Notes: a model not told the origin generated them from the letters alone. Shown: positions 1 to 11,079, numbered from the stretch's first letter. The stretch is DNA of 64,000 nucleotides from Ryuthela nishihirai (GCA_038380435.1 JAWZYU010000017.1:21637283-21701282), one strand, 5' to 3'. Numbers and translations are program-made.

Positions 1-652
1 GGTAAGTGAACTGCATCACGGGTAGCCAATCGCAATCTCTTCATGAGACAGAAAGGGGGAAAAATGTCTCAATATGATGGGCTGGGATGTTTCACCTCTG
101 AGCGGCACTTTTTTGCACCCCATGGGCTAAAGGATTAGGACCAAGGGCTGGAAAAAGATTGGGAGAAGAAAACCCATGTTCACAGCACATTGAATCGTGT
201 GAGCTCACAAAAACCTAGATCGTGTGGGCCCACTCACAGAAATATTGAGCGTGTGCAGTTACCGTTCACAGCAAACTGGAGTGGTTGCGGTTAATGTTCA
301 CAGCACATTGAATCGTGTGAGCTCACAAAAACCTGGATCGTGTGGGCCCACTCACAGAAATATTGAGCGTGTGCAGTTACCATTCACAGCAAACTGGACC
401 GGTTGCGGTTAATGTTCATAGCACATTGAATCGTGTGAGCTCACAAAGACCTGGATCGTGTGGGTCACTCACAGAAATATTCAGCGTGTGCAGTTACCGT
501 TCACAGCAAACTGGAGCGTGTGCAGTAACTACACACGCTCCAGTTTGCTGTGAACGGTAACTGGAGCTTGTACAGTTGCTGTACACGCTCCAGATATTTT
601 TTTCTGAATTCTGTAATCAACCATAGTGTTCCGATACTTTTTTAAGCGACTG
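1..652 (+). mobile_element. Family-C compound foldback MITE with tandem 118-bp units (5' end unclear)
   Basis: From about 183 the sequence has 2-3 copies of a 118-bp unit (GTGTGAGCTCACAAAAACC... with AGCGTGTGCAGTTACC), then a hairpin, then the family-C right arm ending AAGCGACTG at 652 before TA. The first 180 bases hold a degenerate SINE-A tail (85-175). The left end of the MITE is not found. Confidence 0.65.
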
Positions 653-898
653 TACTGAAGAATGTATGAAATCTGCACAAGTTTAATAATGTTTTGCCTC
701 CACTACTTTCCTTCTCAGAGGGGGGTCTCAAGAGGCCCATCCCTCTCCATGCCCTGTTTTGCAAAGGGAGAAAGAATTTTCCTTTTAACGAAATTCCTTC
801 TTCCGCCATGATTTGGATGTGTGTGAAAAAAAGATGTTTGAGTGACGAGAAAAACAGACAGTTTTGTTTTTCAGATGATAATGTAGCATCTGCAAAAG

Positions 899-1283
899 GG
901 TTGGGTTGTTTTACCTCTGAGCGGCACTTTTTTGCACACCATGGGCTAAATGGCCAGGTCACATGGACCCCGAAGGCTCAGAGAAGGTTGGGGAGGGTAC
1001 CCACTGGAATAGCTGTTGGGAGACAGATGGTAGCCTCCCGTCAAGGCCATCCAGCGTGTTCTTTAACGTGAACAGAGTATGGCTCTCCCGCACACGGGGC
1101 CACGGCTTAACGTCCCATCCGACGGACGACGGCGTTTCCAAGCCCATCGGTGTCCCCTACTGACCGTGGGCAGGGCGGGGAAATTTTGCGGAGATAAATC
1201 TCAACGCTGACCCAGCTGTGACTCGAACCTGGGAACTACAGATTACGAGCCTGGCGCGCTACCGACTGAGCCACCGCCGCCCC
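899..1283 (-). mobile_element. SINE-A, near full length
   Basis: Read on the minus strand the element starts with a tRNA-like head containing box A (TGGCTCAGTCGG-type) and box B (GGTTCGAGTCC-type), then a body of about 300 bp, and ends ...CAACCCAAC. This is the reference layout for all SINE-A entries. The anticodon-like loop of the family is CTCGTAA, one base from a Met-type CTCATAA loop. No coding capacity is expected, though the body stays open in short frames. Confidence 0.88.
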
Positions 1284-1462
1284 TCGTTTTTAAAGAGAAT
1301 GAAGTCGATTTTCTGAATTTACCACTCTCTAACTGTCAAAATTCAAACAAATGAAAAATTGAGAAAATGCGAAGAGTAAGACTTGTTAGTTCCTATCCAA
1401 AACGAAAAAGAAACTTTTTTCTCTCTTAAAATGAAAAAAAGTTTCGTTTTCTCTCTCCGCTT

Positions 1463-1748
1463 GATTCCCCGACCTGCCCACGGTCAGTAGGGGACACCGA
1501 TGGGCTTGGAAATGCCGCCGTCCGTCGGATGAGACGTTAAGCCGTGGCTCCATGTGCGGGAGAGCCATACCCTGTGCACGTTAAAGAATACGCTGGATGG
1601 CCTTGATGGGGGGCTACCATCTGTCTCCCAACAGCTTTCCAGTGGGTCTCCACCCCCCAACCTTCTCTGAGACTTCGGGGTCCTTGTGACCTGGCAATTT
1701 AGCCCATGGTGTGCAAAAAAGTGCCGCTCGGAAGTAAAACAACCCAAC
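1463..1748 (+). mobile_element. SINE-A, head truncated
   Basis: Body and CAACCC tail are present; the tRNA-like head is missing. 5' truncation with an intact 3' tail is typical of LINE-driven copies. Confidence 0.85.
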
Positions 1749-2365
1749 CCTTTCCTTCCGCTGGGAGCAAGGAGTCAAATTCCAGCTGTCAAAAGAAACC
1801 CCTTAACAACCACACTCTACAAGGAAATGTCAGTATAACGAAGTTCTATGGGCCACTAAAATATTTTCGTTATAGTGAAATACAATAAAAAACGTCAAAA
1901 TGAGAGCTACAGAGTACAAAATAATTATAACTGAAGAAACTTATTGTGAGTTAGTGTTCAGATGTTTTTCATAAAAAAAAAACACTACAGTCAATAAAAA
2001 TATAAAAAAGTGTGCTTCGTATTGCTCGAAAATTTTTTTTCCCCATTTTTTTTCATAAATTTAACATAAAAATACGTAGTGAATTGTCAGGAGACGGAAA
2101 ATAATTTCGTTTTATTGAATATTTCGTTATTCTGTCGTTTGTGGCACCGATATTTTACTGTACTACGAAATTTCAATTCTCTAGCATGAATAGATATTTA
2201 CCAAATTCATTTAATGTTTTACGTTTTCTCCCTTTAGGGTCTCTAACGGTGAAAATTCAAACTATTGGGAGATCCCGAAAATGTTATATCCTAATATCTT
2301 ACTAGTACCTCGCCAATCCAAGAAGAATTTCTCATTTATCTCTTAGGGCAAAAAAGTTGAAAGTC
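1749..2365. other. AT-rich stretch with degenerate repeat traces
   Basis: No gene seen. Around 1820-1890 and 2095-2165 there are short inverted pieces with TTCGTTATA-type ends that suggest an old MITE. At 2224-2330 there is a piece of a diverged dispersed repeat (CTCTAACGGTG) also seen at 1300, 10098, 28640, 29600 and 49140. Confidence 0.4.
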
Positions 2366-2378
2366 TGCAGACGGACAG

Positions 2379-2731
2379 AGTTGTTGTTTGGGCTGTTTTA
2401 CCTCTGAGCGGCACTTTTTTGCACACCATGGGCTAAATGGCTAGGTCACATGGACCCCGAAGGCTCAGAGAAGGTTGGAGGAGGGGACCCACTGGAACAG
2501 CTGTTGGGAGACAGATGGTAGCCTCCCGTCAAGGCCATCCAGCGTGTTCTTTAACGTGCACAGGGTATGGCTCTCCCACACACGGGGCCACGGTTAAACG
2601 TCCCATCCGACGGACGGCGGCCTTTCCAAGCACATCGGTGTCCCCTACTGACTGTGGGCAAGGCGGGGAAATTTTGCGGAGATAAATTTCAACGCTGACC
2701 CAGCTGGGACTCGAACCTGGGAACTACAGAT
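2379..2731 (-). mobile_element. SINE-A, 5' truncated, with 13-bp target duplication
   Basis: Body and tail are present with the head cut inside box B region. TGCAGACGGACAG occurs at 2366-2378 and again at 2732-2744, a perfect 13-bp target-site duplication. Confidence 0.92.
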
Positions 2732-2907
2732 TGCAGACGGACAGTTTAACTGAATGACTGCAAAGGGAAAACGATATCTCGTTTTTGCAAAAACTAAACC
2801 AAAAACATTTCCTTTTATTTTAATGAATTCTAAAAATAAAAAAAATGAAGGGTAGAGTATTTAGAAAATTACATTTCGATTCAAAGGTTTTATGGCTATT
2901 AAATGTA

Positions 2908-3117
2908 CGGGGTCAAAAAAATATCCGAACACTATAGTTGATTACAGAACTCAGAAAAAATATCTGTCATCGATTTTTTTAGAAATTAGTGATCTGATAA
3001 CCTTCGTGTCAGGTGACACGAAGGTTGCCAGACCAGTAATTAAAAAAAATCGTTTCCAGATATTTTTTCTGAATTCTGTAATCAACCATAGTGTTCGGAT
3101 ACTTTTTTGAGCGACTG
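2908..3117. mobile_element. Family-C foldback MITE
   Basis: About 100-bp inverted arms meet at a short centre near the GTGTCAGGTGACAC palindrome. The right end GAGCGACTG is followed by TA (3118-3119); the left end is TA-CGGGGTCAAAA, a mutated form of CAGTCGCTCAAAA. TA target and CAG-type ends place it with Tc1/mariner-derived MITEs. Confidence 0.85.
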
Positions 3118-3119
3118 TA

Positions 3120-3418
3120 GATGGTCATATTATTTTGATACTAGATCGTGTGGGCTCACTCACGGAAATATTGAGCGTGTGCAGTTACCGTTCACAGCAA
3201 ACTGGAGCGTGTGCAGTAACTGCACACGCTCCAGTTTGCTGTGAACGGTAACTGGAGCGTGTACAGTTGCTGTACACGCTCCAGATATTTTTCCTGAATT
3301 CTGTAATCACGTGACACGAAGGTTGCCAGATCACTAATTTCTAAAAAAATCGTTGCCAGATAATTTTTTCTAAATTCTGTAATCAACCATAGTGTTCTGA
3401 TATTTTTTTGAGCGACTG
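3120..3418 (+). mobile_element. Family-C compound element with hairpin core
   Basis: Starts GGTGGTCATATTATT-type sequence directly against the preceding MITE, then a long hairpin (GTGCAGTTACC... mirrored), a second hairpin (GGAGCGTGTACAG), and the family-C right arm ending GAGCGACTG before TA at 3419-3420. Confidence 0.75.
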
Positions 3419-3420
3419 TA

Positions 3421-4822
3421 CAAGGTCAAATTAGTCATAAAACTTTTATATTTTCGTTTTGATTTAGCTTGTCGAGGGCACAATTCAGATCAGTGGCTTT
3501 CAGTTATTTTGCCAGTAACGGAATCTTTAATAAATATTGAAAATTTTGTAGGAATGAGGAGGCCATATTTTGCTACAACATAAACAAAGAACCCATATAA
3601 TGTAATCCACTGCAGACTTCCTAATATTGTCAGAAATACATTGCCCTACCAAAATATTAGAGAATTTCCCGTTATATCAGTGGAAATCTAACTTCGAAAC
3701 TCTATAACTTCTAAAATACGCATTTAATGGTAAAATATAACTAAAGATGAATTAAATATCGTAATTAAATCTATTGAAATCTCAATTTTGAACAAATTAG
3801 TTCATGCTGGAATATTTTAAAATAAATTACAATGTGTTATAAAACTCATTTATAAGTTGTCTAATATTCAAATAATCATTAAGCAATCTTGTAAAATGTT
3901 CGTTTATTTTATTAAACGGTTTCAAACAATATTTATTATTTCAGTTTTAATTAATTTCTGAAGTAAAGTCTTATGATGCATTAATTTGAAATTATGTATT
4001 ATTTTGGAAGGCAGTTTGAAATAGTCTAATTTCTATTATGAAACATTTCGGAAATTTAAAGTTATTTTGCGTAAAAAAATATATATTGTCGAACACTTTC
4101 AAATTGTGTGGAGAACAAACAGGTTACATTTAACAGCAACAAAGCCAGTTTAAAATATTACTCTGAATAGTTAATAAAAACTAGTTAAAACAAATACAAT
4201 AACCATTATACTTTACTAACACGTGTAAGAGTACTTTTAGCAATTCGCGTAATAATTAAGTTATACTGTCTAGATTCTCAAAAATCATTACTTTCTTCTA
4301 AGAACGCATTAATAGCTTTTTAAATTTTTAAATATAATTTTATATTTTATTTTATCCTTTTCAGTATATTTCATTTTACCTTTTCAAAATACGTTATCTT
4401 CTTAATATTATTAATTTTAAAATATTGAAAATACAAAAATTAGTTTTAATTCATAATATTATTAGACTAGCTTTGATAGAAATAATTATCGAATCATAAA
4501 ATTTATAAATGTTATATCATAAGAAATATAAATATGTAGAAATTAAAGACAAATATGGAAGAAGACAATTAAAATTTAATCCTCACTGTATATTTATAAC
4601 AAAAACAATACTCAAAAAAACTAATATATTTATCCTACAGTTAATAAAAAGCATAAAAAAATTCAATAATTTAAAGTGGTAATGAAAATAGATATTCTGT
4701 GTAAGATCCATCTGGTAATCTTTTAAAAGTCTTAGGATTATATCGAAGTTAGGGGTATTTCTTTCTCACCCAAATTGTGCTTAGTGGGATTAATCCCATA
4801 CTTTAAATTTCTACTGCAAATG
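3421..4822. other. AT-rich intron or intergenic DNA
   Basis: About 1.4 kb with no gene seen. A 137-bp piece at 4129-4265 is repeated with about 90% identity at 6067-6203. Confidence 0.5.
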
Positions 4823-5083
4823 CGTTGAGATTTATCTCCGCAAAATTCCCCGCCCTGCCCACGGTCAGTAGGGGACACCGATGGACTTGGAAAGGCCGCC
4901 GTCTGTCGGATGGGACGTTAAACCGTGGCTCCGTGTGCGGGAGAGCCATACCCTGTGCACGTTAAAGAACACGCTGGATGGCCTTGACGGGAGGCTACCA
5001 TCTGTCTCCCAACAGATGTTCCAGTGGGTCCTCTCCCCCAACCTTCTCTGAGCCTTCGGGGTCCATGTGACCTGGCCATTTAG
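4823..5083 (+). mobile_element. SINE-A, head and tail truncated
   Basis: Body from GCGTTGAGATTTATC to CTGGCCATTTAG; joined directly to the next copy, with its own 3' tail missing. Confidence 0.85.
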
Positions 5084-5467
5084 GGGGCGGGGGTGGCTCA
5101 GTCGGTAGCGCGCCAGGCTCGTAATCTGTAGTTCCCAGGTTCGAGTCGCAACTGGGTCAGCGTTGAGATTTATCTCCGCAAAATTTCCCCGCCCTGCTCA
5201 CGGTCAGTAGGGGACACCGATGGGCTTGGAAAGGCCGCCGTCCATCGGATGGGACGTTAAGCCGTGGCCCCGTGTGCGGGAGAGCCATACCCTGTGCACG
5301 TTAAAGAACACGCTGGATGGCCTTGACGGGAGGCTACCGTCTGTCTCCCAACAGATGTTCCAGTGGGTCCTCTCCCCCAACCTTCTCTGAGCCTTCGGGG
5401 TCCATGTAACCTGGCCATTTAGCCCATGTGTGCAAAAAAGTGCCGCTCAGAGGTAAAACAACCCAAC
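5084..5467 (+). mobile_element. SINE-A, full length
   Basis: tRNA-like head with exact box A (TGGCTCAGTCGG) and box B (GGTTCGAGTCG), body, and ACAACCCAAC tail. Confidence 0.92.
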
Positions 5468-5564
5468 TCTACTGCAAATAATGCAATCAAACGTCACTTG
5501 ATTACGCAGATTTTCGTGTTGTGAAAGGTAACTCAGATACAAAACTCAATAACTTCCCAAATGA

Positions 5565-5952
5565 GCGGGGCGGGGGTGGCTCAGTCGGTAGCGCGCCAGG
5601 CTCGTAATCTGTAGTTCCCAGGTTCGAGTCCCAACTGGGTCAGCGTTGAGATTTATCTCCGCAAAATTCCCCGCCCTGCCCACGGTCAGTAGGGGGCACC
5701 GATGGGCTTGGTAAAGGCCGCCGTCCGTCGGATGGGACGTTAAGCCGTGGCCCCGTGTGCGGGAGAGCCATACCCTGTGCACGTTAAAGAACACGCTGGA
5801 TGGCCTTGACGGGAGGCTACCATCTGTCTCCCAACAGCTGTTCCAGTGGGTCCCCTCCCCCAACCTTCTCTGAGCCTTCGGGGTCCATGTGACCTGGCCA
5901 TTTAGCCCATGGTGTGCAAAAAAGTGCCGGACAGAGGTAAACCAAACCAAAT
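5565..5952 (+). mobile_element. SINE-A, full length
   Basis: Exact box A and box B (GGTTCGAGTCC). Flanks TCCCAAATGAG and TCCCAAATCAG form an imperfect 11-bp target duplication. Confidence 0.92.
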
Positions 5953-6382
5953 CCCAAATCAGCTTCCTATGGAGAAATGTGACTGAAGATATTTTAAAGA
6001 TCTCTCTTTCAGTCTCGATATTCCACAATATTCTTTCGGTATTTAAAATATTGCGGAAATTGGAATATTTAACAGCAACAAAGCCAGTTTAAAATATTAC
6101 CGTGAATAGTTAATAAAAACTAGTTAAAACAAATGCAATAACCATAATACTTTACTAGCACGTGTAAGTGTATTTGTAGCAATTCGCGTAATAATTAAGT
6201 TACTTTTCGTCAAATTTTGAATGATTTTTTTGGAAAACGAGCTAACTTACTAAATGCTTCAGCTTCGATGTTAAATGTTGAGCGAATACTGTTGGAAATC
6301 GAGATTTAAATAGATTTGATTGAGATCTGTAAATTATCTTCAATAACCTTTTTTCACAAGAAGCTTATCTAAGAAGTTACTG
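5953..6382. other. AT-rich stretch with diverged repeats
   Basis: No gene seen. 6067-6203 repeats 4129-4265. 6206-6382 together with 6783-6850 resembles 23640-23940 (shared GGAAAT-GATTTAAA-TAGATTTGATTGAGAT pattern), an old dispersed repeat now split by a SINE-A. Confidence 0.45.
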
Positions 6383-6395
6383 AATTCAATATCTG

Positions 6396-6782
6396 GGTTG
6401 GGTTGTTTTACCTCTGAGCGGCACTTTTTTTGCACACCATGGGCTAAATGGCCAGGTCACAAGGACCCCGAAGGCTCAGAGAAGGTTGGGGGAGGGGACC
6501 CACTGCAACGACTGTTGGGAGACAGATGGTAGCCTCCCGTCAAGGCCATCCAGCGTGTTCTTTAACGTGCACAGGGTATGGCTCTCCCGCATACGGAGCC
6601 ACGGCTTAATGTCCCATCCGACGGACGGCGGCCTTTCCAAGCCCATCGGTGTCCCCTACTGACCGTGGGCAGGGCGGGGAATTTTTGCGGAGATAAATCT
6701 CAACGCTGACCCAGCTGGGACTCGAACCTGGGAAGTACAGATTACGTGCCTGGCGCGCTACCGACTGAGCCACCCCCGCCCC
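6396..6782 (-). mobile_element. SINE-A, full length, with 13-bp target duplication
   Basis: Complete head-to-tail element on the minus strand. AATTCAATATCTG is found at 6383-6395 and 6783-6795, a perfect 13-bp duplication that marks insertion by target-primed retrotransposition. Confidence 0.95.
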
Positions 6783-6795
6783 AATTCAATATCTG

Positions 6796-7225
6796 AGTTA
6801 CTATTGGCATAACATAGAACTCCAACTAAAGTGGCTGATGAGAATATAATTTTGGTCTGAAAGTTGACTCTAATTCTCTAAAACATGATTGAGCGAAAAA
6901 AAATCTTTTATGCAAACATTTAATTCCTTTTCTAAGTCATAAAGATATGATTCTTTGATATCCCTTAATGTTGGCATTAATCATCGCATTCACAGGGGAT
7001 GTTAGACCAAATAAAGCACCTAGCATTCATTTTCAAACATAAAATTATTTTCATAAATTCGCCATTGCAGTTCAACAATTTTTTAGCGACGACTAATAAA
7101 AAGAAATAAAGTTTCTGAGCATTGTTACAAAAATTAATTAAGTTACCCTTGGCAGTTTCTTAGCACAACAACAAGCACTAATCTACGATTTCTTCAAAGA
7201 CACAGATTAACACAATAAGCACGAA
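6796..7225. other. 3' flank of tektin
   Basis: AT-rich, no further gene seen. It holds the 3' untranslated region of the minus-strand tektin; no clear polyadenylation signal is assigned. Confidence 0.5.
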
Positions 7226-8458
7226 TCAATGCTGGATGTGAGCTACTCCTCCTAGCAGAGTGAGACATTGCACTTCGTCGATGTAGATGCTATTTGTCTT
7301 GATGTGAATGTCTTTCTCTAAGCCGAGACGAGTTTGCTTCAGTTTCCGCAACATCTCTTGCGCTTCTCTCAGCTTATCCTTCAGTCGACGGATCGTCAGA
7401 GTAAGTTGACCGACTTCCTTTTCCAATTCGAGATCAACGCTGTCGCGGCACAACTCCCAGCGAGGTCTCTTGCGCCGTGCCTCCATACGACTTTCAGCCA
7501 GGGCCAGAATCGGTATTTTGTGATCAATGGCTTGCTCCAACTTCACTAGGGTGCATTCGATATCTTCCATTTGTTCGACCACTCTGGCCAGTCTCTCTTC
7601 CACCCTCTCCTTCGCCTGCTGAGTCTCCCCGATCCTGTCTTTGATGACGTCCCTCACAGTGGCATGCTGCTGATGCAAGTCGGCGTACGTCTGCAATAAG
7701 ATCTCGTCCAGCACCGGATGAAGTGCTTCGGAAACTCTTCTTTCCTGCTCGGACTTTTTTATGTTGTGCATCGTAAAGCTCTCCCACTCTCCCACTGTGA
7801 TGGATTTTTTCGCAGGAATTAAGAGATCGCTTTTGAAATGAAAAGGAACCGGAGTTTTGGTCTCCGAACTGGAGCCGACGGCGTGAGTGTCGATCTGAAG
7901 GGCCGAATACTTGTCAGCGACATCTCGAAGCAAATGGTGTTTCACTGCTCGATTCACTCGGATCTGTTCTTCCACTTCTTCGATTCTTTTAACGAGCAGT
8001 CCAATGATGTCTTCTAAGAGAACGAAATACTTCTGAATCTGCTGCTGAGGTTTGTCGTTAACTAGGTCGATGCTGAGTCTTTTCTCTCTAAAGCTCAAGC
8101 ATTGCTTGGTAACATTCAGCGGATGGGAGCACGAAGACAAAGCCGTCTGCAGTCGGTCTTTGAATTGCAGCAATTTGTCGATCGCTTCTTGCAACCCAGC
8201 GACTTGGGTATCCACCTCATTACGCCAGAATTCGACGTCACCAATCCGCAAATCAAACTTCCGCTCAACCTCTTCACTTTCCTTGGCAGTTTTGTCTCCC
8301 GTGTCTTGGCACACGCGGTCGCATTCGGCCACAACCGCCATGCACTTAGAACAATCTCCGTCGGCATTGTGGTACTGCAAACGATTACAGATATACCAGT
8401 CCTGTTCGGAATACTGTTTGTATTTCTCTCTTCCCTCAAGGCCGACTCGGTTAAACAT
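7226..8458 (-). CDS. TEKT1: Tektin (tektin-1-like), single exon
   Basis: Tektins are coiled-coil filament proteins that run along or inside doublet microtubules of cilia and sperm flagella. The 410-residue frame is uninterrupted, close to the usual tektin-1 length (about 418), and rich in heptad-like coiled coil. The N-terminal part has the W-N-QYH-A-D pattern (W21 to D33). The family signature RPNVELCRD appears as RPRWELCRD at residues 331-339, so the N-V pair is changed to R-W but R, P, E, L, C, R and D are kept. The motif REKR-x-x-IDLV (residues 124-133) and a C-terminal IYIDEVQC (391-398) favour tektin-1 over tektin-2/3/4. The ATG at 8458 is chosen because the conserved W-N-QYH block follows it and no acceptor lies just upstream. 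Base composition is much more GC-rich than the flanks. It lies antisense to the lipid-transfer-like gene and may sit in one of its introns. The lack of introns could mean an old retrocopy or simple intron loss; the frame looks functional. Confidence 0.93.
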   Translation of the reverse strand: MFNRVGLEGREKYKQYSEQDWYICNRLQYHNADGDCSKCMAVVAECDRVCQDTGDKTAKESEEVERKFDLRIGDVEFWRNEVDTQVAGLQEAIDKLLQFKDRLQTALSSCSHPLNVTKQCLSFREKRLSIDLVNDKPQQQIQKYFVLLEDIIGLLVKRIEEVEEQIRVNRAVKHHLLRDVADKYSALQIDTHAVGSSSETKTPVPFHFKSDLLIPAKKSITVGEWESFTMHNIKKSEQERRVSEALHPVLDEILLQTYADLHQQHATVRDVIKDRIGETQQAKERVEERLARVVEQMEDIECTLVKLEQAIDHKIPILALAESRMEARRKRPRWELCRDSVDLELEKEVGQLTLTIRRLKDKLREAQEMLRKLKQTRLGLEKDIHIKTNSIYIDEVQCLTLLGGVAHIQH

Positions 8459-9352
8459 TTTGCAAAGAAATAACTTAAAACAAGACTGACGACTTTAGCT
8501 AAACGTAACGAACGTTAAGAACAGATGAGGCCACTTAATCTGAAACGGAATTCCATCGACACGGACTAAAGTTTATGAATATGCAGTCATTTATTGTAAA
8601 TCTCTCTGGCTTAGGCTTACCTTGAACAGTCAAAGAGTTCCAGCAGAAGAGAATGAAGTTTTTCTAAACGCAGGTTGTCATGAGAATATTGTTACGCGTT
8701 GCACTGGAAGCATTTTTGTCACGCGCTTGAGTGCCCGTCTCGACTTCCCATCGCGTGGCCACAAACTGAACAGACCGCGGTTCATTCCTCAGGGAATCAA
8801 CTGTGACAGTCAAAACGTCAATTGTTGCTTAGCAACATTGTGTTGGTAGCAACCGTTGCTAAGGTAGCACACCACTGATATCTTCCGGGGTGTCGTATCT
8901 GAAAAGTTGAAGAAATCTGTGCCAAAGACGTTAAACGTTTTTCATTTGCGTTAATAGAAAAATTATCTGTTAAATGCTATTTGAATAATTCTCAAATTCA
9001 GCGTAGAACACTTGAAAATTGTATAAAAATTACCTGTTTTAAGGGAATCACTAAGTCAGTCTTTTAATATATTCACATAATGTATATCTATAAAAAAAAA
9101 CGCTCATTAGACTCGAATGCGGTAAATCGAGGGGGGAAAAAGCAAACAAAGTTAAATGAATCAAATATTCAACGTGAAAATTGCAAGTCCACTCTAAAGT
9201 GTTAGAAGCTGATATCTGAATGCCTTCTGCTTAAAGGCCTGAGGTAGATGCCACCAAACTGCAGAGGGCAATTCAACAGGTTCTTCAAACAACTTCGGAT
9301 TGCACCTGAGGTTGAAAAGTTTATGAATGGGTGGCGAGACGTGATTCAGGTA
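8459..9352. other. 5' flank of tektin
   Basis: 8459-8900 is GC-richer than the surrounding DNA and contains the X-box pair; it is the likely tektin promoter. 8900-9352 is AT-rich with no gene seen. Confidence 0.5.
8824..8836. promoter_or_regulatory. Perfect X-box palindrome (candidate RFX site) upstream of tektin
   Basis: The sequence GTTGCTTAGCAAC is a perfect inverted repeat of GTTGC around TTA and fits the RFX X-box consensus (RYYNYY N1-3 RRNRAC). It lies about 366 bp upstream of the tektin ATG. A second motif at 8845-8864 carries the same half sites in everted order (AGCAAC then GTTGCT). RFX factors drive ciliary genes through X-boxes, so the location next to a tektin makes chance less likely. 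The distance is longer than is typical in worms and flies, and the transcription start is unknown. Confidence 0.55.
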
Positions 9353-9654
9353 CAGTCGCTCAAAAATATATCCGAAAACTATGGTTGATTACAGAATTCA
9401 GAAAAAATATCTGGCAACGATTTTTTTTTTCAGAAATTAGTGGTCTGGCAACCTTCGTGTCACGTGATTACAGAATTCAGGAAAAATATCTGGAGCGTGT
9501 ACAGCAACTGTACACGCTCCAGTTACCGTTCACAGCAAACTGGAGCGGGTGCAGTTACTGCACACGCTCCAGTTTGCTGTGAACGGTAACTGCACACGCT
9601 CAATATTTCCGTGAGTGAGCCCACACGATCTAGTATCAAAATAATATGACCACC
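9353..9654 (-). mobile_element. Family-C compound element
   Basis: Starts TA-CAGTCGCTCAAAAATAT, carries the GTGTACAGCAACTGTACAC and GTGCAGTTACTGCACAC hairpins, and ends in the TATGACCACC sequence directly before the TA of the next MITE. Confidence 0.8.
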
Positions 9655-9656
9655 TA

Positions 9657-9992
9657 CAGTCGCTCAAAAAAGTATCCGAACACTATAGTTGATTACAGAA
9701 TTCAGAAAAAATATCTGGCAACGATTTTTTTTTTTTTTTAAGAAATTAGTGATCTGGCAGCCTTCGTGTATATATTTTCCGATTCGTGTATTATATTTTT
9801 TTCGTGTATATATTTTCCGATTCGTGTATTATATTTTTTTCGTGTATATATTTTCCGATTCGTGTATTATATTTTTTTCGTGTATATATTTTCCGATTTG
9901 TGTATTATATTTTTTTCGTGTATATATATTCCGATATTTTTTCTGAATTCTGTAATCAACCATAGTGTTCGGATTTTTTTTTTGAGCGACTT
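9657..9992. mobile_element. Family-C MITE carrying an internal 38-bp minisatellite
   Basis: Both family-C ends are present (left CAGTCGCTCAAAAAAG; right GAGCGACT, slightly decayed). Between the arms lies a 38-bp tandem repeat (CGTGTATATATTTTCCGATT...) with starts at 9765, 9803, 9841, 9879 and 9917. Confidence 0.85.
9765..9935. repeat. 38-bp minisatellite, about 4.5 copies
   Basis: Strictly periodic 38-bp units inside a MITE, beginning at the GTGT of the MITE centre. Confidence 0.9.
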
Positions 9993-10524
9993 TACTTTTA
10001 CCTCATTTAAAAAAGACAAACAAGTTATTGTTTCCACTTTGTCTGACGACATATTTATTTTTTTTTTTATTTTATTTTAACAGCTAAATGGAATTTTTTT
10101 TTTATGTTGTGTAGGTACTAATAAATATTTCGATTTGCATTTTCCCAATTATCCATTAGTCCAAATTTTGGCCGCTAGAGATCGCAAAAGTCAGAAAATG
10201 AAAGTTTCATTAACTTTGAAATCATGAATGGATCCCTCATTCGCCAGAGACAATATATTCTTTTATTCCGAAATTATTCCCATCAAACGGTGCAATCTTC
10301 TTCTTTTTTTTGTCCATTCCAGTAGTCCTTTAAAAAATATTCTTGCAAAATATGTGTTTATTATAATAATAAAATAATACAAATATAAAAATATTCCCGA
10401 ATGAGAATGAATTAGATATTTGCTGAAAGACCTGTTTGGAATGGAAACATTGATTATTTTCAGGAATCAACATATTCCGTGCGTCAGGTTGTCATAGCCC
10501 TAGTGTCCTAACCCCAAATTTTCC
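9993..10524. other. AT-rich stretch
   Basis: No gene seen; includes a piece of the old dispersed repeat (10098-10260, GTAGGTACTAATAAATATTT) shared with 29839 and 49143. Confidence 0.4.
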
Positions 10525-11079
10525 CCGGGGGCGGGGGTGGCTCAGTCGGTAGCGCGCCAGGCTCGTAATCTGTAGTTCCTAGGTTCGAGTCCCAGCTGGG
10601 TCAGCGTTGAGATTTATCTCCGTAAAATTCTCCGCCCTGCCCACGGTCAGTAGGGGACACCGATGGGCTTGGAAAGGCCGCCGTCCGTCGGATGGGACGT
10701 TAAGCCGTGGCCCCGTGTGCGGGAGAGCCATACCCTGTGCACGTTAAAGAACACGCTGGATGGCCTTGACGGGAGGCTACCATCTGTCTCCCAACAGCTG
10801 TTCCAGTGGGTCCCCTCCCCCAGCCTTCTCTGAGCCTTCGGGGTCCTTGTGACCTGGCTATTTAGCCCATGGTGTGCAAAGAAGTGCCGCTCAGAGGTAA
10901 AACAACCCAACGTTAAAGAACACGCTGGATGGCCTTGACGGGAGGCTACCATCTGTCTCCCAACAGCTGTTCCAGTGGGTCCCCTCCCCCAACCTTCTCT
11001 GAGCCTTTGGCGTCCTTGTGACCTGGCCATTTAGCCCATGGTGTGCAAAAAAGTGCTGCTCAGAGGTAAAACAACCCAA
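10525..11079 (+). mobile_element. SINE-A dimeric form (full copy plus second 3' half)
   Basis: A full element ending AACAACCCAAC at about 10912 is followed at once by GTTAAAGAACACGCTGG and a second 3' half ending at 11079. The same junction is found at 25124 and 48048. Confidence 0.9.

Noticed and set aside
1..8. GGTAAGTG at the very start as a splice donor of an upstream exon
   Set aside because: It fits the donor consensus and an upstream exon is missing, but with one base of exon visible this cannot be told from chance.
5566..5640. Possible functional tRNA genes in the SINE-A heads
   Set aside because: Box A and box B are good, but acceptor and T stems do not pair, and the same sequence occurs in dozens of SINE copies.
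7524..8489. Frames on both strands overlapping the tektin
   Set aside because: Shadows of the tektin gene; they show no known motifs.
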